A stretch of 64,000 nt of DNA from Bradyrhizobium sp. SZCCHNS1050 (GTDB taxonomy: Bacteria > Pseudomonadota > Alphaproteobacteria > Rhizobiales > Xanthobacteraceae), in the NCBI RefSeq assembly GCF_032484785.1, contig NZ_JAUETR010000002.1:1364001-1428000 (forward strand), given 5' to 3'. A program made the position numbers and the translations under genes. The notes beneath the pieces were generated by a model that was not told where the DNA came from, ran no database searches, and saw only the letters and a program-made list of their open reading frames with translations. This document shows positions 25,943-34,631 of the stretch, one piece after another (position 1 is the first letter of the stretch; the number at the start of each line of letters is the position of its first letter).

Positions 25943-27346
25943 ATGGGAGATTGCCTCGTGGAGTCCTGGCTTGGCGCAGCACTCGATTACATCAGGGATT
26001 GGCTGGCCTTTCAGGTCGCGGTCTCCGAGCAACCCGGCTGCATTATTGCGATCGCCCATCGCGGTGAGATCGTCCTGGAGGCGGCCTTCGGGCACGCCAA
26101 TCTCGACAGCGGCGAGAAGCTGACGCCGCGGCACCGCTTCCGCATCGCTTCGCACACCAAGGCGTTCACCGCCGCCGCCATCATGCGCCTGCGCGAGCAG
26201 AAGCGGTTGAAGCTCGACGACACCGTCGGACAGTACGTCAAGGATCTGCATCCGGATGTCGCCGCGGCCACACTGAACCAGCTGCTGTCGCACACGGCAG
26301 GCCTGATCCGTGACGGCAAGGATTCCGGCCAGTTCACGGATGGCCGGTCCTATCTCGACAAGGACGAACTGCTGGCCGAGCTGAAGCAGCCGCCGGCGAT
26401 CGATCCCAACAGCCGGTTCAAATATTCCAACCATGGCTACGGCCTGCTCGGCATGGTCATCGAGGCGATCACCGGCGAGCCCTACCCGGCCTGGCTGCAG
26501 CGCGAGATCATGACGCCGCTGGCTTTGCGAGAAAGCGCGCCCGACATGACGCTGCTCGGCAAGAGTGTCCCATTCGCGCGCGGCCATTCACGCGTCGTCC
26601 CCGTGGGCCGCCGGGTCGTGATTCCCGGCGACAATCCGACCAACGCGATCATGCCGGCAGCGGGCATCGTCGCGACCGCGGCCGACACCGCCCGCTTCTT
26701 CGCCCAGCTTGCCCCGAACGCGAAGAAGAGCCTGCTGTCGGTCGCTAGCCGGCGCGAGATGGTGCGCCGGCAATGGCGCGTGCCCCAGGACGTCGAAGAG
26801 GCCTATTACGGCCTGGCGCTCATGAGCGGGACAACGGCCGGCTTCGACTGGTTCGGCCATGGCGGCGGCTTCCAGGGCTACATCTCGCGGACGTCGGTCA
26901 TTCCCGCCCGCGACATCACGATCACCGTGCTGACCAATGCCGTCGACGGCTGGGCACCCGGCTGGGCCAATGGCGTCAAGTTCATCCTGCAGGCCTTCGC
27001 CACCCACGGCGCGCCGTCGCGCAAGACGCGCGACTGGACCGGCCGCTGGTGGACGCTGTGGGGCGCCGTCGATCTCGTCCCGTTTGGTGACAAGGTCATG
27101 GTCGCCAATCCGGTATTCATCAACCCGTTCCTCGATGCCGCCCGCATCGAGGTGACCGGACGCGACACCGGGCGCATCGTGCACGCGGCCGGCTATGCCA
27201 GCCATGGTGAGGCGGTGCGGCGCGTGCGCACCAAGTCCGGCGTCAGCGAGATCTGGCTCGCCGGCGCACGGGTGCGGCCGGAGCGCGTGGTGAAGGCCGA
27301 GATGGAGCGGAAATATCCCAAGGGCCGGCGCAAGAAAGACTCATAG
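25943..27346 (+). CDS. Beta-lactamase-fold serine hydrolase (class C/esterase family)
   Basis: 467 residues with all three active-site elements of the penicillin-binding-like family: SHTK (70-73, nucleophile Ser70, general base Lys73), YSN (161-163) and HGG (306-308). The N-terminal two-thirds is the hydrolase domain. The last about 130 residues form a separate beta-rich domain, as in esterases and D-aminopeptidase relatives. There is no signal peptide, so it is probably cytosolic. A GTG at 25958 has the better-spaced SD (GGAG at 25946) and may be the true start, 5 codons later. The substrate is unknown; annotation as a beta-lactamase would be misleading. Confidence 0.88.
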   Translation: MGDCLVESWLGAALDYIRDWLAFQVAVSEQPGCIIAIAHRGEIVLEAAFGHANLDSGEKLTPRHRFRIASHTKAFTAAAIMRLREQKRLKLDDTVGQYVKDLHPDVAAATLNQLLSHTAGLIRDGKDSGQFTDGRSYLDKDELLAELKQPPAIDPNSRFKYSNHGYGLLGMVIEAITGEPYPAWLQREIMTPLALRESAPDMTLLGKSVPFARGHSRVVPVGRRVVIPGDNPTNAIMPAAGIVATAADTARFFAQLAPNAKKSLLSVASRREMVRRQWRVPQDVEEAYYGLALMSGTTAGFDWFGHGGGFQGYISRTSVIPARDITITVLTNAVDGWAPGWANGVKFILQAFATHGAPSRKTRDWTGRWWTLWGAVDLVPFGDKVMVANPVFINPFLDAARIEVTGRDTGRIVHAAGYASHGEAVRRVRTKSGVSEIWLAGARVRPERVVKAEMERKYPKGRRKKDS

Positions 27347-27363
27347 CCCGGGTGTCGCTGCAC

Positions 27364-28956
27364 TCATCGGGCCTCCTCCCTGCCCTCCTTCATCAACGCC
27401 TCGGCCTCGCCGCGGAAGGCTTTGCGCGCATCGTCGCGGGAATAGAACATGTGGCCGCCCGGATAGACCACGAGCTTGACCCGCGGCGGCCGCGCGAAGG
27501 CCGGCAATTGGTCGAGCAGGATCTTCGAGCCGTAATATGGCGTGGCGAGATCGAACAGGCCGTGGCCGACCAGGAGTTTGAGCTTGGGATCGAGCGCGAG
27601 AATCTGCCGGAGTTCGCCGGTGGACTCCGGCGGGTTGGTGCCCTTTCCGAAATCCCATGACCGGTTCACCGCCCCGCTCAACAGCTCATAGGAGCCGTCG
27701 GGGTGCCAGTTCAGCTTGCGTGTCGTCAGCTCGACCGCGGCGCTGGTCAACGGCGCGGTGAGCACGTCCCCGGATGGATCGGAGCTGCGCGAGCGGCTCG
27801 AATCCGGATAGGGATCGATGCCCAGCACCGAGCCGTCATAGCGCCCGGTGATGCGGCCGTTCTTGCGGTCGAACTCACGGCGAAACTCCGAGACGTCGAA
27901 GCGGCCGGCCAGCCTGCGGCTGACCACCTGGTCGATGCCGGTCAGGGTCGCGACCCTGTCGGCGAGCCGATTGGTGGCTTCCGTATCGGCCTCGCCTTTG
28001 ACGAGATCGAGCAGGAAGTCGCCGCTGGCGTAACGCTCGACATCGGCAAGATCGGCGCGGGTCACCGGCCCCTTCATCTGCTTCGCGACGGCCGCATAGC
28101 TCGGCAGGCTCGCGACATATTGCATCAGGCTCGAGCCGGAATAGTCGCGAAAGTCCATCAGCGGCGACAGCAGGATCAGGCCGCTGATGCCGATGCCCTG
28201 GTCATGCTGCAGGTTGTTGACGATCTTCGGACCGCGAATGCCGCCATAGCTCTCGGCCGTGATGAATTTGGGCGATGCGAGACGGTCGTGCTTCTCCAGC
28301 CAGCGACGCACCACGAGCGACAGCGAACGCACGTCGCCGTCGACCGAGAAGAACCGTTTGCGCACCTCGTCGCCGGTTGCGACGAAACGGCTGTAGCCGG
28401 TCCCGACGGGATCAATGAACACCAGATCGGTAAAGTCGAGCCAGGTGTCTGCATTCGGCATCAGCTCCAGCTTCGACGACGGCGTCACGCTGGCCGCGTC
28501 GATTCCGATCCGCCACGGACCGGCATTGCCGAGCTGCAGATAGGCGGACGAGGCACCCGGCCCGCCGTTGAAGAAGAAGGTCACCGGGCGGCTGGCGCGG
28601 TCGGCGCCATCGAGCTGATACGAAGTGTAGGCGATGTCGGCCTGCGGCTCGCTCTTGTCGTCGAACAGGCGGATCGAACCGGCAGTCGCCGTGAACGACA
28701 GCGTGCGGCCGGGCAGTTCGAGCTTCTGTGTCGTGGTGGAGTCCGGCGGCAACTTGTGCTGCTCGGCGGTCGATGCTGAGCCGGGCGGGCTGGCGGCGCG
28801 ATTTCCGGCCGAGCCGGTGCGATGCGAGCCCGGCGCTGCGGCGTCGTGCGCCGCCGGTGGCGCATCCTCGGCGTGCAGGGCCGGGCTGGCGAGCAGTGCC
28901 GTCACGGTCAAAGCCATCAGTCTCGGCCACGCGACGGACGATCTCATCCCTGCCAT
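27364..28956 (-). CDS. Secreted S10-family serine carboxypeptidase
   Basis: 530 residues. The signal peptide (about 1-29) is followed by a Pro/Ala/Ser linker to about residue 75. The alpha/beta-hydrolase core carries the S10 block FFFNGGPGASSAYL (127-140), DPVGTGYSR and the nucleophile Ser236 in ITAESYGG. The acid is in GHGLFDLATP and the base in YPGGHMFY near the C-terminus. S10 enzymes remove C-terminal residues from peptides at acidic pH, and bacterial members are periplasmic or secreted. It converges with the hydrolase at 25943-27346, with only 17 bases between the stops. Confidence 0.9.
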   Translation of the reverse strand: MAGMRSSVAWPRLMALTVTALLASPALHAEDAPPAAHDAAAPGSHRTGSAGNRAASPPGSASTAEQHKLPPDSTTTQKLELPGRTLSFTATAGSIRLFDDKSEPQADIAYTSYQLDGADRASRPVTFFFNGGPGASSAYLQLGNAGPWRIGIDAASVTPSSKLELMPNADTWLDFTDLVFIDPVGTGYSRFVATGDEVRKRFFSVDGDVRSLSLVVRRWLEKHDRLASPKFITAESYGGIRGPKIVNNLQHDQGIGISGLILLSPLMDFRDYSGSSLMQYVASLPSYAAVAKQMKGPVTRADLADVERYASGDFLLDLVKGEADTEATNRLADRVATLTGIDQVVSRRLAGRFDVSEFRREFDRKNGRITGRYDGSVLGIDPYPDSSRSRSSDPSGDVLTAPLTSAAVELTTRKLNWHPDGSYELLSGAVNRSWDFGKGTNPPESTGELRQILALDPKLKLLVGHGLFDLATPYYGSKILLDQLPAFARPPRVKLVVYPGGHMFYSRDDARKAFRGEAEALMKEGREEAR

Positions 28957-29189
28957 CAGCTCACTCCCCTAGGCGCTTGGCGCAACACGCCACCTCTGCA
29001 AGGGCATGAACCGCGGCTTGGGAGCAAGCTCAAGCAACTCTTCCGTGATCCAAGTCACATCCGCACCAGTGCCTGTTCCCCTCAGGTGTGTTATGGGCTC
29101 GAACCTCTCCATCGCCTCCGACGTCCCATCACTGGGACACCCAGGTTTGGGGCAAGAGGCCGCCGCCGATTGCGATCACGGAGTTCATC

Positions 29190-29873
29190 ATGAAGTTGCC
29201 GACGCTCATCATCGCAGCCCTCTCCGGGCTCGCCGGACCGGCCGTGATCGGATCGCCGGCAGCCTGGGCCGGTCCGCCAGCGGCGCTGGTCGAGGACGTC
29301 CAGGGTGATGTGGCCGGCGCCGAGCTGATGGACTATGTCGCGCCCGGCCAGGTGATCAAGCTCGGCCCGGATGGCGCCGTGGTGATGAGCTACCTCAAAT
29401 CGTGCCGGCGCGAGACGGTCAACGGCGCCGGCAGTGTCACCGTCGGCCCCGGCGAAAGCACGGTCGACGGCGCGACGCTCAAGAGCGACATCGTCAATTG
29501 CGACGCCAGCCATGCACAGGCCACCTCGCGCGAGACCAGCGAGGTCGCGGCGACGATCGTGCGCAGCGTCGGACCGGACAGCGCGCCGGTGGCGCAGGCG
29601 ATCATCTACAGCGCGTCGCCCATCTTCGAGGCCAAAGGGCGCGGCACGCTGACCGTCGAGCGGCTCGACCAGCCCGGCGAGCGCCAGGAGGTCGAGCTCT
29701 CGGGCCGGCAGTACAAGGGACGATTCTACGATTTCGCCGGCACCAGCCACCCGCTCACGCCCGGCGGCACCTATGTCGCGAGCTTCAGCAACTTGCGCAT
29801 CGTGTTCAAGGTCGACGCACAGGCCAAGGCGGGCCCCGGCCCTGCGGTCGGGCGATTGATCCGGTTCAACTGA
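29190..29873 (+). CDS. Periplasmic FecR-like domain protein
   Basis: 227 residues from the ATG at 29190, with GGAG 7 bases upstream. The signal peptide ends near AWA-GP. The next about 90 residues follow the FecR pattern: V-x-G-x-V, a V-x-P-G-Q-x-I-x-L turn, G-x-x-V-V-M-S-Y-L, and GAGSVTVGPGE. The C-terminal half is beta-rich with no domain I can name. It is followed after 17 bases by a CHASE2 adenylate cyclase on the same strand. FecR-like and CHASE2-cyclase pairs recur in Proteobacteria, which suggests that it presents a signal to the cyclase sensor in the periplasm. Confidence 0.8.
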   Translation: MKLPTLIIAALSGLAGPAVIGSPAAWAGPPAALVEDVQGDVAGAELMDYVAPGQVIKLGPDGAVVMSYLKSCRRETVNGAGSVTVGPGESTVDGATLKSDIVNCDASHAQATSRETSEVAATIVRSVGPDSAPVAQAIIYSASPIFEAKGRGTLTVERLDQPGERQEVELSGRQYKGRFYDFAGTSHPLTPGGTYVASFSNLRIVFKVDAQAKAGPGPAVGRLIRFN

Positions 29874-29890
29874 GCCGAAAGCTCTCGTCG

Positions 29891-32038
29891 GTGGCGATCG
29901 GACGCCGGACGCGCGACGCGCTTGCCGTCATCGCCATCGCGCTGGCGTGCGCGGGCCTGTTCGTGTCGCCCCTCTTCGAGCGCGGCCGCGGCCTGTCGCT
30001 GGATGCGCTGACATGGCTACGCTTCGAGACCTTCGGCAACCGTCACGATGCAGCAGCGAGTCCGGCGGTGGTGATCGCGGTCGACGAGGAGAGCTACCAA
30101 GCGCCCCCCTTCAAGGGCGCGCCGCTGTTGACCTGGACCGGCGAGATCGGGCGCGTGCTGACGGCTGTCCTCGACGGCGGCGCCAAGGTGGTCGGCTTCG
30201 ACATCGTGTTCCAGACTTCGATCGAGCAGTCGGAGATTCCGCTCGGCGACAGCACTCTCGGCGAGAAGACGCGCGGCTTCGATCGCGACTTCCTGCGTGC
30301 GCTCGCGGCCGCGGCCGCCGGCGGCAAGGTGGTGCTGGGCGAGATCTTTGCCGAGCCGCCGATCCTGCCCGCGCCCGGACAGCGCATCGCGGTGCGCCAG
30401 CAGCAGAACCTTCGTCCGCTCAACACCTATACCGACAGCGACGATGTCGTCCGCCGCCATCCGCTGACGCTGTCGGTCGACGGCAAGGCCGTTCCGAGCA
30501 TGGCGCTGGAATTGGCGGGGCGCGCAACCAGCACCGCGCCGGTCATTGCCGCCGATGGCGTCACACTCGGTGCGTACAAGGTGCCCGGCAGCGTGCCGAG
30601 CACCATGACCCTGAATTTCGCCGGCGGCGCGCAGGACATTCCAACCTATTCGTTTGCCGACTTGCGCGCCTGCGCGCTCAAGGGCGACAAGGACTATTTT
30701 CGCCGCGAGTTCGCCGGCAAGGTCGTCCTGCTCGGCACCGTCGGGATCGAGGATCGGCGGCTCACCTCGAAGCGCTTCGCAACCCGCGCCGAGGGCGCGC
30801 GGCGGCCGCGCTGCGTTCTGGACGAGCGCAGGATCTCCGAGACGTTCGCCCGCAGCACCATTGCCGGCGTCTACATCCACGCCACGGCGGTGAACAATCT
30901 GGTTCGGCACGACGCGATCACCGAGCTCGGACGCCCAGCGATCTTCGCCATCGCCGCAACCATCGCCCTGCTGGCTGCGCTGCTCGCCCGATTGCTGCGC
31001 CCCGCCTCTGCAGCGGCAATCCTGGCAGGGCTCGCGCTGCTCTATACCGCGCTCGCCACCATCCTCTTCGACCATTCTTACGGGCTGCCCTTGACGGAGC
31101 CGCTCGCAGCCGGCGTGCTCGCGCTGGCTGCGACCACCGGCTATCGTTTCATGGTCACCGACAAGGACCGCAGGCTGCTGCAGAAGAGCTTTGCCTATTA
31201 CCTCGCACCGCACGAGATCGACCGCATGCTCGCCTCGCGCCGGCTGCCGCAGCTCGGCGGCGAGACCCGCGAGGTCACCGTGTTCTTCTCCGACATCGAG
31301 GGCTTCTCGCGCCTCGCCGAGCAGATGACGCCGGAGCAGCTCATGGCGCTCACCAACGAATATCTCTCGGCCATGACCGACGTCATCGAAAGCCACGACG
31401 GCTATGTCGACAAATACATCGGCGACTCCGTGGTCGCCGTGTTCGGCGCTCCGCTCGACGATCCCGACCATGCGCGCAGCGCGGCGCGTGCGGCGCTCGA
31501 CTGCAAGGCGAAGCTCGCCGAGCTCAACCATTCGTCGACGGCGTTCCAGGGCATCAAGGTGGCACAGCGCATCGGCATCAACAGCGGCGCCGCGCTGGTC
31601 GGCAATTTCGGTTCGCAACGCCGCTTCAACTACTCCGTCATGAGCGACGCCGTGAACGTGGCCTCGCGGCTGGAGGGCGCCAACAAATTCTACGGCACCA
31701 CGATCATCGCCTCCGAGAGCACGGTGGCGCTCGCCGGCACCGAGTTTGCCTGGCGCGAGCTCGACACCATCCGGGTCAAGGGCCGCGAGCAGTCACTGAA
31801 TATCTACGAGCTGCATGGCCGCGCAGCCGAGCTCACGCCGGAGGAACAGGCCCTCCTCACCAGCTATGCCACAGGCCTTGCGCACTGGCGCGCCGGCGAG
31901 CTTCCGCAAGCGGTCGACCGCTTCGCGCAAAGCGCACTGAGCGATCGGCCAAGCCACTTCTTCGCCGAACGCGTGAAAGCAAGCTTGGCGACCGGATCCC
32001 TGGCCTGGGACCCAGTGCGCAGCCTGCAGGAAAAATGA
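29891..32038 (+). CDS. CHASE2-domain class III adenylate/guanylate cyclase
   Basis: About 715 residues from a GTG at 29891; CTG or other upstream codons cannot be excluded, as no good SD is visible. One N-terminal membrane helix (about 9-27) precedes a periplasmic CHASE2 sensor of about 310 residues. Three helices at about 350-420 follow, then the cytosolic cyclase domain (about 455-640). Metal-binding Asp residues lie in FFSDIEGFSRL and YIGDSVVAVFGAP, and MSDAVNVASRLEGANK completes the catalytic region. It converts ATP (or GTP) to the cyclic nucleotide in response to a periplasmic cue. It is almost certainly co-transcribed with the FecR-like gene upstream. Confidence 0.9.
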   Translation: MAIGRRTRDALAVIAIALACAGLFVSPLFERGRGLSLDALTWLRFETFGNRHDAAASPAVVIAVDEESYQAPPFKGAPLLTWTGEIGRVLTAVLDGGAKVVGFDIVFQTSIEQSEIPLGDSTLGEKTRGFDRDFLRALAAAAAGGKVVLGEIFAEPPILPAPGQRIAVRQQQNLRPLNTYTDSDDVVRRHPLTLSVDGKAVPSMALELAGRATSTAPVIAADGVTLGAYKVPGSVPSTMTLNFAGGAQDIPTYSFADLRACALKGDKDYFRREFAGKVVLLGTVGIEDRRLTSKRFATRAEGARRPRCVLDERRISETFARSTIAGVYIHATAVNNLVRHDAITELGRPAIFAIAATIALLAALLARLLRPASAAAILAGLALLYTALATILFDHSYGLPLTEPLAAGVLALAATTGYRFMVTDKDRRLLQKSFAYYLAPHEIDRMLASRRLPQLGGETREVTVFFSDIEGFSRLAEQMTPEQLMALTNEYLSAMTDVIESHDGYVDKYIGDSVVAVFGAPLDDPDHARSAARAALDCKAKLAELNHSSTAFQGIKVAQRIGINSGAALVGNFGSQRRFNYSVMSDAVNVASRLEGANKFYGTTIIASESTVALAGTEFAWRELDTIRVKGREQSLNIYELHGRAAELTPEEQALLTSYATGLAHWRAGELPQAVDRFAQSALSDRPSHFFAERVKASLATGSLAWDPVRSLQEK

Positions 32039-32199
32039 CGCCACGATGACTTCCGTGCGTGCGCGCACGTCCGGGCCATATCAGCCTCATCCCGGCCCCA
32101 TTGCCCCAGGATACCGGCCGCGATGGACAAGCACGGGCAAGGTCGGCTAGACGACACGGCGCCTGTCACCGGCCAACCGACCAGCGAGCCCTGCGACGC

Positions 32200-32979
32200 A
32201 TGACCACGTCCAAGCGATATGAGCGGATCGCCTTCGTCGCGAGTCCGAGTGCCGAAGCCCAGGCCGCACTGACGCAGCTCTCCGCGCTGTACGGCAACTC
32301 CGATCCGGACCTAGCGGACGTCGTGGTCGCGCTCGGCGGCGATGGCCTAATGCTGCAGACGCTGCACGACCACATGCGCTCGGGCAAGCCGATCTACGGC
32401 ATGCATCGCGGCACGGTCGGCTTCCTGATGAACGAGTTCAGCACGATCGATCTGCACGGACGGCTCGAAGCGGCCCAGGAATCGGTGATCCATCCGCTGC
32501 TGATGCGGGCGACCGATGCCGCGGGCGTCGTTCACATCCACCACGCCATCAACGAAGTCTACCTGTTCCGCCAGACGGCACAGACGGCGCGGCTGCGCAT
32601 CCTGATCGATGAGCGCGAGCGCATGCCGGAGCTGATCGCCGACGGCGTGCTCGTCGCCACGCCCGCAGGCTCCACCGCCTATAACCTCTCGGTGCAGGGC
32701 CCGATCCTGCCGATCAACGCCGCGCTGCTGGCGCTGACGCCGATCAGCGCGTTCCGGCCGCGTCGCTGGCGCGGCGCCCTGCTGCCAAACACGGCCTATG
32801 TGATCATCGAGGTGCTCGAAGGCGACAAGCGGCCGGTCGCGGCGGTGGCCGACCATGACGAGGTCCGCAACGTCCAGCGGGTCGAGGTGCTCTCCGACAA
32901 GACGATCTCGATGCGGATGCTGTTCGACGCCGGCCACAGCCTGGAAGAGCGGATCCTGAGCGAGCAGTTCGGCTACTGA
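32200..32979 (+). CDS. nadK: NAD kinase
   Basis: 259 residues, the usual length. The ATG at 32200 follows a non-coding extension. Signature motifs are the ATP-phosphate loop GGDG (46-49, Asp48 catalytic), [10 protein letters not shown] (69-78), the HAINE motif that contacts NAD, and the [20 protein letters not shown] block. The enzyme phosphorylates NAD to NADP and is normally essential. It follows the cyclase gene by 161 bases and probably has its own promoter. Confidence 0.95.
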   Translation: MTTSKRYERIAFVASPSAEAQAALTQLSALYGNSDPDLADVVVALGGDGLMLQTLHDHMRSGKPIYGMHRGTVGFLMNEFSTIDLHGRLEAAQESVIHPLLMRATDAAGVVHIHHAINEVYLFRQTAQTARLRILIDERERMPELIADGVLVATPAGSTAYNLSVQGPILPINAALLALTPISAFRPRRWRGALLPNTAYVIIEVLEGDKRPVAAVADHDEVRNVQRVEVLSDKTISMRMLFDAGHSLEERILSEQFGY

Positions 32980-32983
32980 CATC

Positions 32984-33005
32984 GGGCGGTTTTCCGCGCC
33001 TTTTT
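32984..33005 (+). terminator. Likely rho-independent terminator after nadK
   Basis: GGGCGG (32984-32989), TTTT loop, CCGC-G-CC (32994-33000) with one bulged G, then five T. It begins 5 bases after the nadK stop. Confidence 0.55.
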
Positions 33006-33103
33006 GCTCCGTGGCCGCCCTGGGCAACGCTTTGTTAACCCGCGGCTCCGTATGGTTAATGCGGGTATACCGCCATCACCGGTGATCCCTTCGGGCCGGC
33101 CAA

Positions 33104-33649
33104 ATGTACCGCATCGACTTCAACAAGCTGCGCTTTCTCGTCTGCGACGACAATCCGCACATGCGCCGCATCCTGCGCACGCTGCTGCATTCGTTCGGCG
33201 CCCGCGAGGTCAACGAGGCCGAGGACGGCGCGACCGCACTCGAGATGTATACTCATTTCTCGCCGGATATCGTCATCACCGACTGGGCAATGCCGATCTT
33301 CGACGGCCTCGAGCTCGCGCAGATGATCCGGCAGCCGGAAGCCAAGGGCAATCCCTACGCGCCGATCATCATGCTGACGGGACATTCGGAGAAGCGCCGC
33401 GTCACCGTCGCGCGCGACGCCGGCGTCACGGAATTCCTCGCCAAGCCGATCTCGGCCAAGGGCCTGTATCAGCGCATCCTCAACGTGGTCGCCAATCCGC
33501 GGCCCTTCATCAAGACCAAGACCTATTTCGGCCCGGACCGGCGCCGCAACACCAACACCGCCTATATCGGGCCGGAGCGCCGGATCGGCGGCGAGGCGGA
33601 GATCTTCCAGCAGCCGTCACTTCTGGATAAAGCGCGCTCCGCAGTTTAG
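33104..33649 (+). CDS. CheY-like response regulator receiver with basic tail
   Basis: 181 residues. The receiver domain spans about 8-128 with the acidic pair Asp15/Asp16, the phospho-acceptor Asp60 in VITDWAMP, a Thr in MLTGHSEKRR, and Lys in FLAKP. The tail of about 50 residues contains two copies of a G-P-(D/E)-R-R motif (FGPDRRRN and IGPERRIGG) and no DNA-binding domain. It probably acts by protein contact, as in single-domain regulators of motility or cell-cycle circuits. The Hpt protein 125 bases downstream is a plausible phosphotransfer partner, but the gap suggests separate transcription. Confidence 0.88.
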   Translation: MYRIDFNKLRFLVCDDNPHMRRILRTLLHSFGAREVNEAEDGATALEMYTHFSPDIVITDWAMPIFDGLELAQMIRQPEAKGNPYAPIIMLTGHSEKRRVTVARDAGVTEFLAKPISAKGLYQRILNVVANPRPFIKTKTYFGPDRRRNTNTAYIGPERRIGGEAEIFQQPSLLDKARSAV

Positions 33650-33773
33650 GGGCGCGGCAGTGAGCCCGCGTTAACGCAATCCGGGGATCGGCGCCCAGCG
33701 CGCCAAGGTCCTCGGCTATGAATCGGGGAAGTGAGTCGATTTGCGTTGGTCGGCATCATCAGGGGATATCGAG

Positions 33774-34358
33774 ATGGCGAAAGACAAGGCCCCGGCGGTC
33801 CAGGTCAAGACCTACGCCTCGCATCACGTCATCACCCAGCCCAATCCGCTGAAGAAGGTGCTGCGCCGCGCCGAGGAGAAGGATCTCGACGATCCGATCG
33901 CACGCGCGGAAGCCGCGCTGGCCGGACTGTCCGGCGAGTTCAAATCGTGGATGGACACCGAGGCCGATCGTCTGACCAAGGCCTATGCAGCAGTGCTCAA
34001 GACCGGCTTCGACGACGACGCCTGCGAGGAGATGTTTCGCGCCGCCCACGACATCAAGGGCGACGCAGCGACCTTCGGCTATCCCGCCGCTGCCGAGGTT
34101 GCCGATAGCCTGTGCCGGATCATCGAGCACGCGCCCGACCTCGAAAAGGTCCCCGCCGAGCTGTTCGAGCATCACGTCAACGCCATCCAGGCGATCGTGC
34201 ATGATCATACGAAGTATGACAGCGCGACGGTCGCAGGCGAATTGAGCCGCCGGCTGCGCCGCGTGGCGGACGACTATCTGATCCAGGTCAACCGCAACCG
34301 GCCTGAGCATCTCGAAGCGATCCTGGCGCCGAGCCTCGTGCCGAGCGATCAGCCATAG
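33774..34358 (+). CDS. Hpt-domain phosphotransfer protein
   Basis: 194 residues from the ATG at 33774, with AGGGG 9 bases upstream. A 45-residue basic N-terminus precedes a four-helix bundle with the phosphorylatable His92 in FRAAHDIKGDAATFGY, the canonical Hpt signature. Hpt proteins shuttle phosphate between hybrid kinases and receiver proteins. The neighbouring CheY-like protein is the obvious candidate partner. No histidine kinase is encoded nearby, so the upstream input is unknown. Confidence 0.88.
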   Translation: MAKDKAPAVQVKTYASHHVITQPNPLKKVLRRAEEKDLDDPIARAEAALAGLSGEFKSWMDTEADRLTKAYAAVLKTGFDDDACEEMFRAAHDIKGDAATFGYPAAAEVADSLCRIIEHAPDLEKVPAELFEHHVNAIQAIVHDHTKYDSATVAGELSRRLRRVADDYLIQVNRNRPEHLEAILAPSLVPSDQP

Positions 34359-34448
34359 GCCGGCTGGCCGCTCACTATCCATTCATTCCATCGCAGGATC
34401 GTTGGCCACCATCCATCCTGGCGTCATTTCGGGGCATCGCGCAGCGAT

Positions 34449-34544
34449 GAGCCCGGAATCCATCGCCATAGAATGGAATGTGAGGCGCGCAAGCGGTGAC
34501 AGCTTGCCTCGGCACGTTGCCCTGTGGTTATGGATTCCGGGCTC
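34449..34544. repeat. Palindromic intergenic repeat (15-bp arms)
   Basis: GAGCCCGGAATCCAT (34449-34463) and ATGGATTCCGGGCTC (34530-34544) are perfect inverted arms around a 66-base centre. The flank continues with CGCGCTTCGCGCGCCCCGGAATGACGG. Together these match the style of short interspersed palindromes between Bradyrhizobium genes. Confidence 0.6.
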
Positions 34545-34631
34545 GCGCTTCGCGCGCCCCGGAATGACGGGCGGATAGATGTCCGCCTTGATTATCTGCT
34601 GAGGAATCCGCGGACGAACAGGCGAGCTGCG

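Noticed and set aside
25943..27346. A true beta-lactamase resistance gene
   Set aside because: The fold is shared with esterases and peptidases. There is no signal peptide and an extra C-terminal domain, so antibiotic hydrolysis is not supported.
29947..32049. A 700-residue plus-strand frame
   Set aside because: It overlaps the CHASE2 cyclase in another frame, with Arg-rich low-complexity content.
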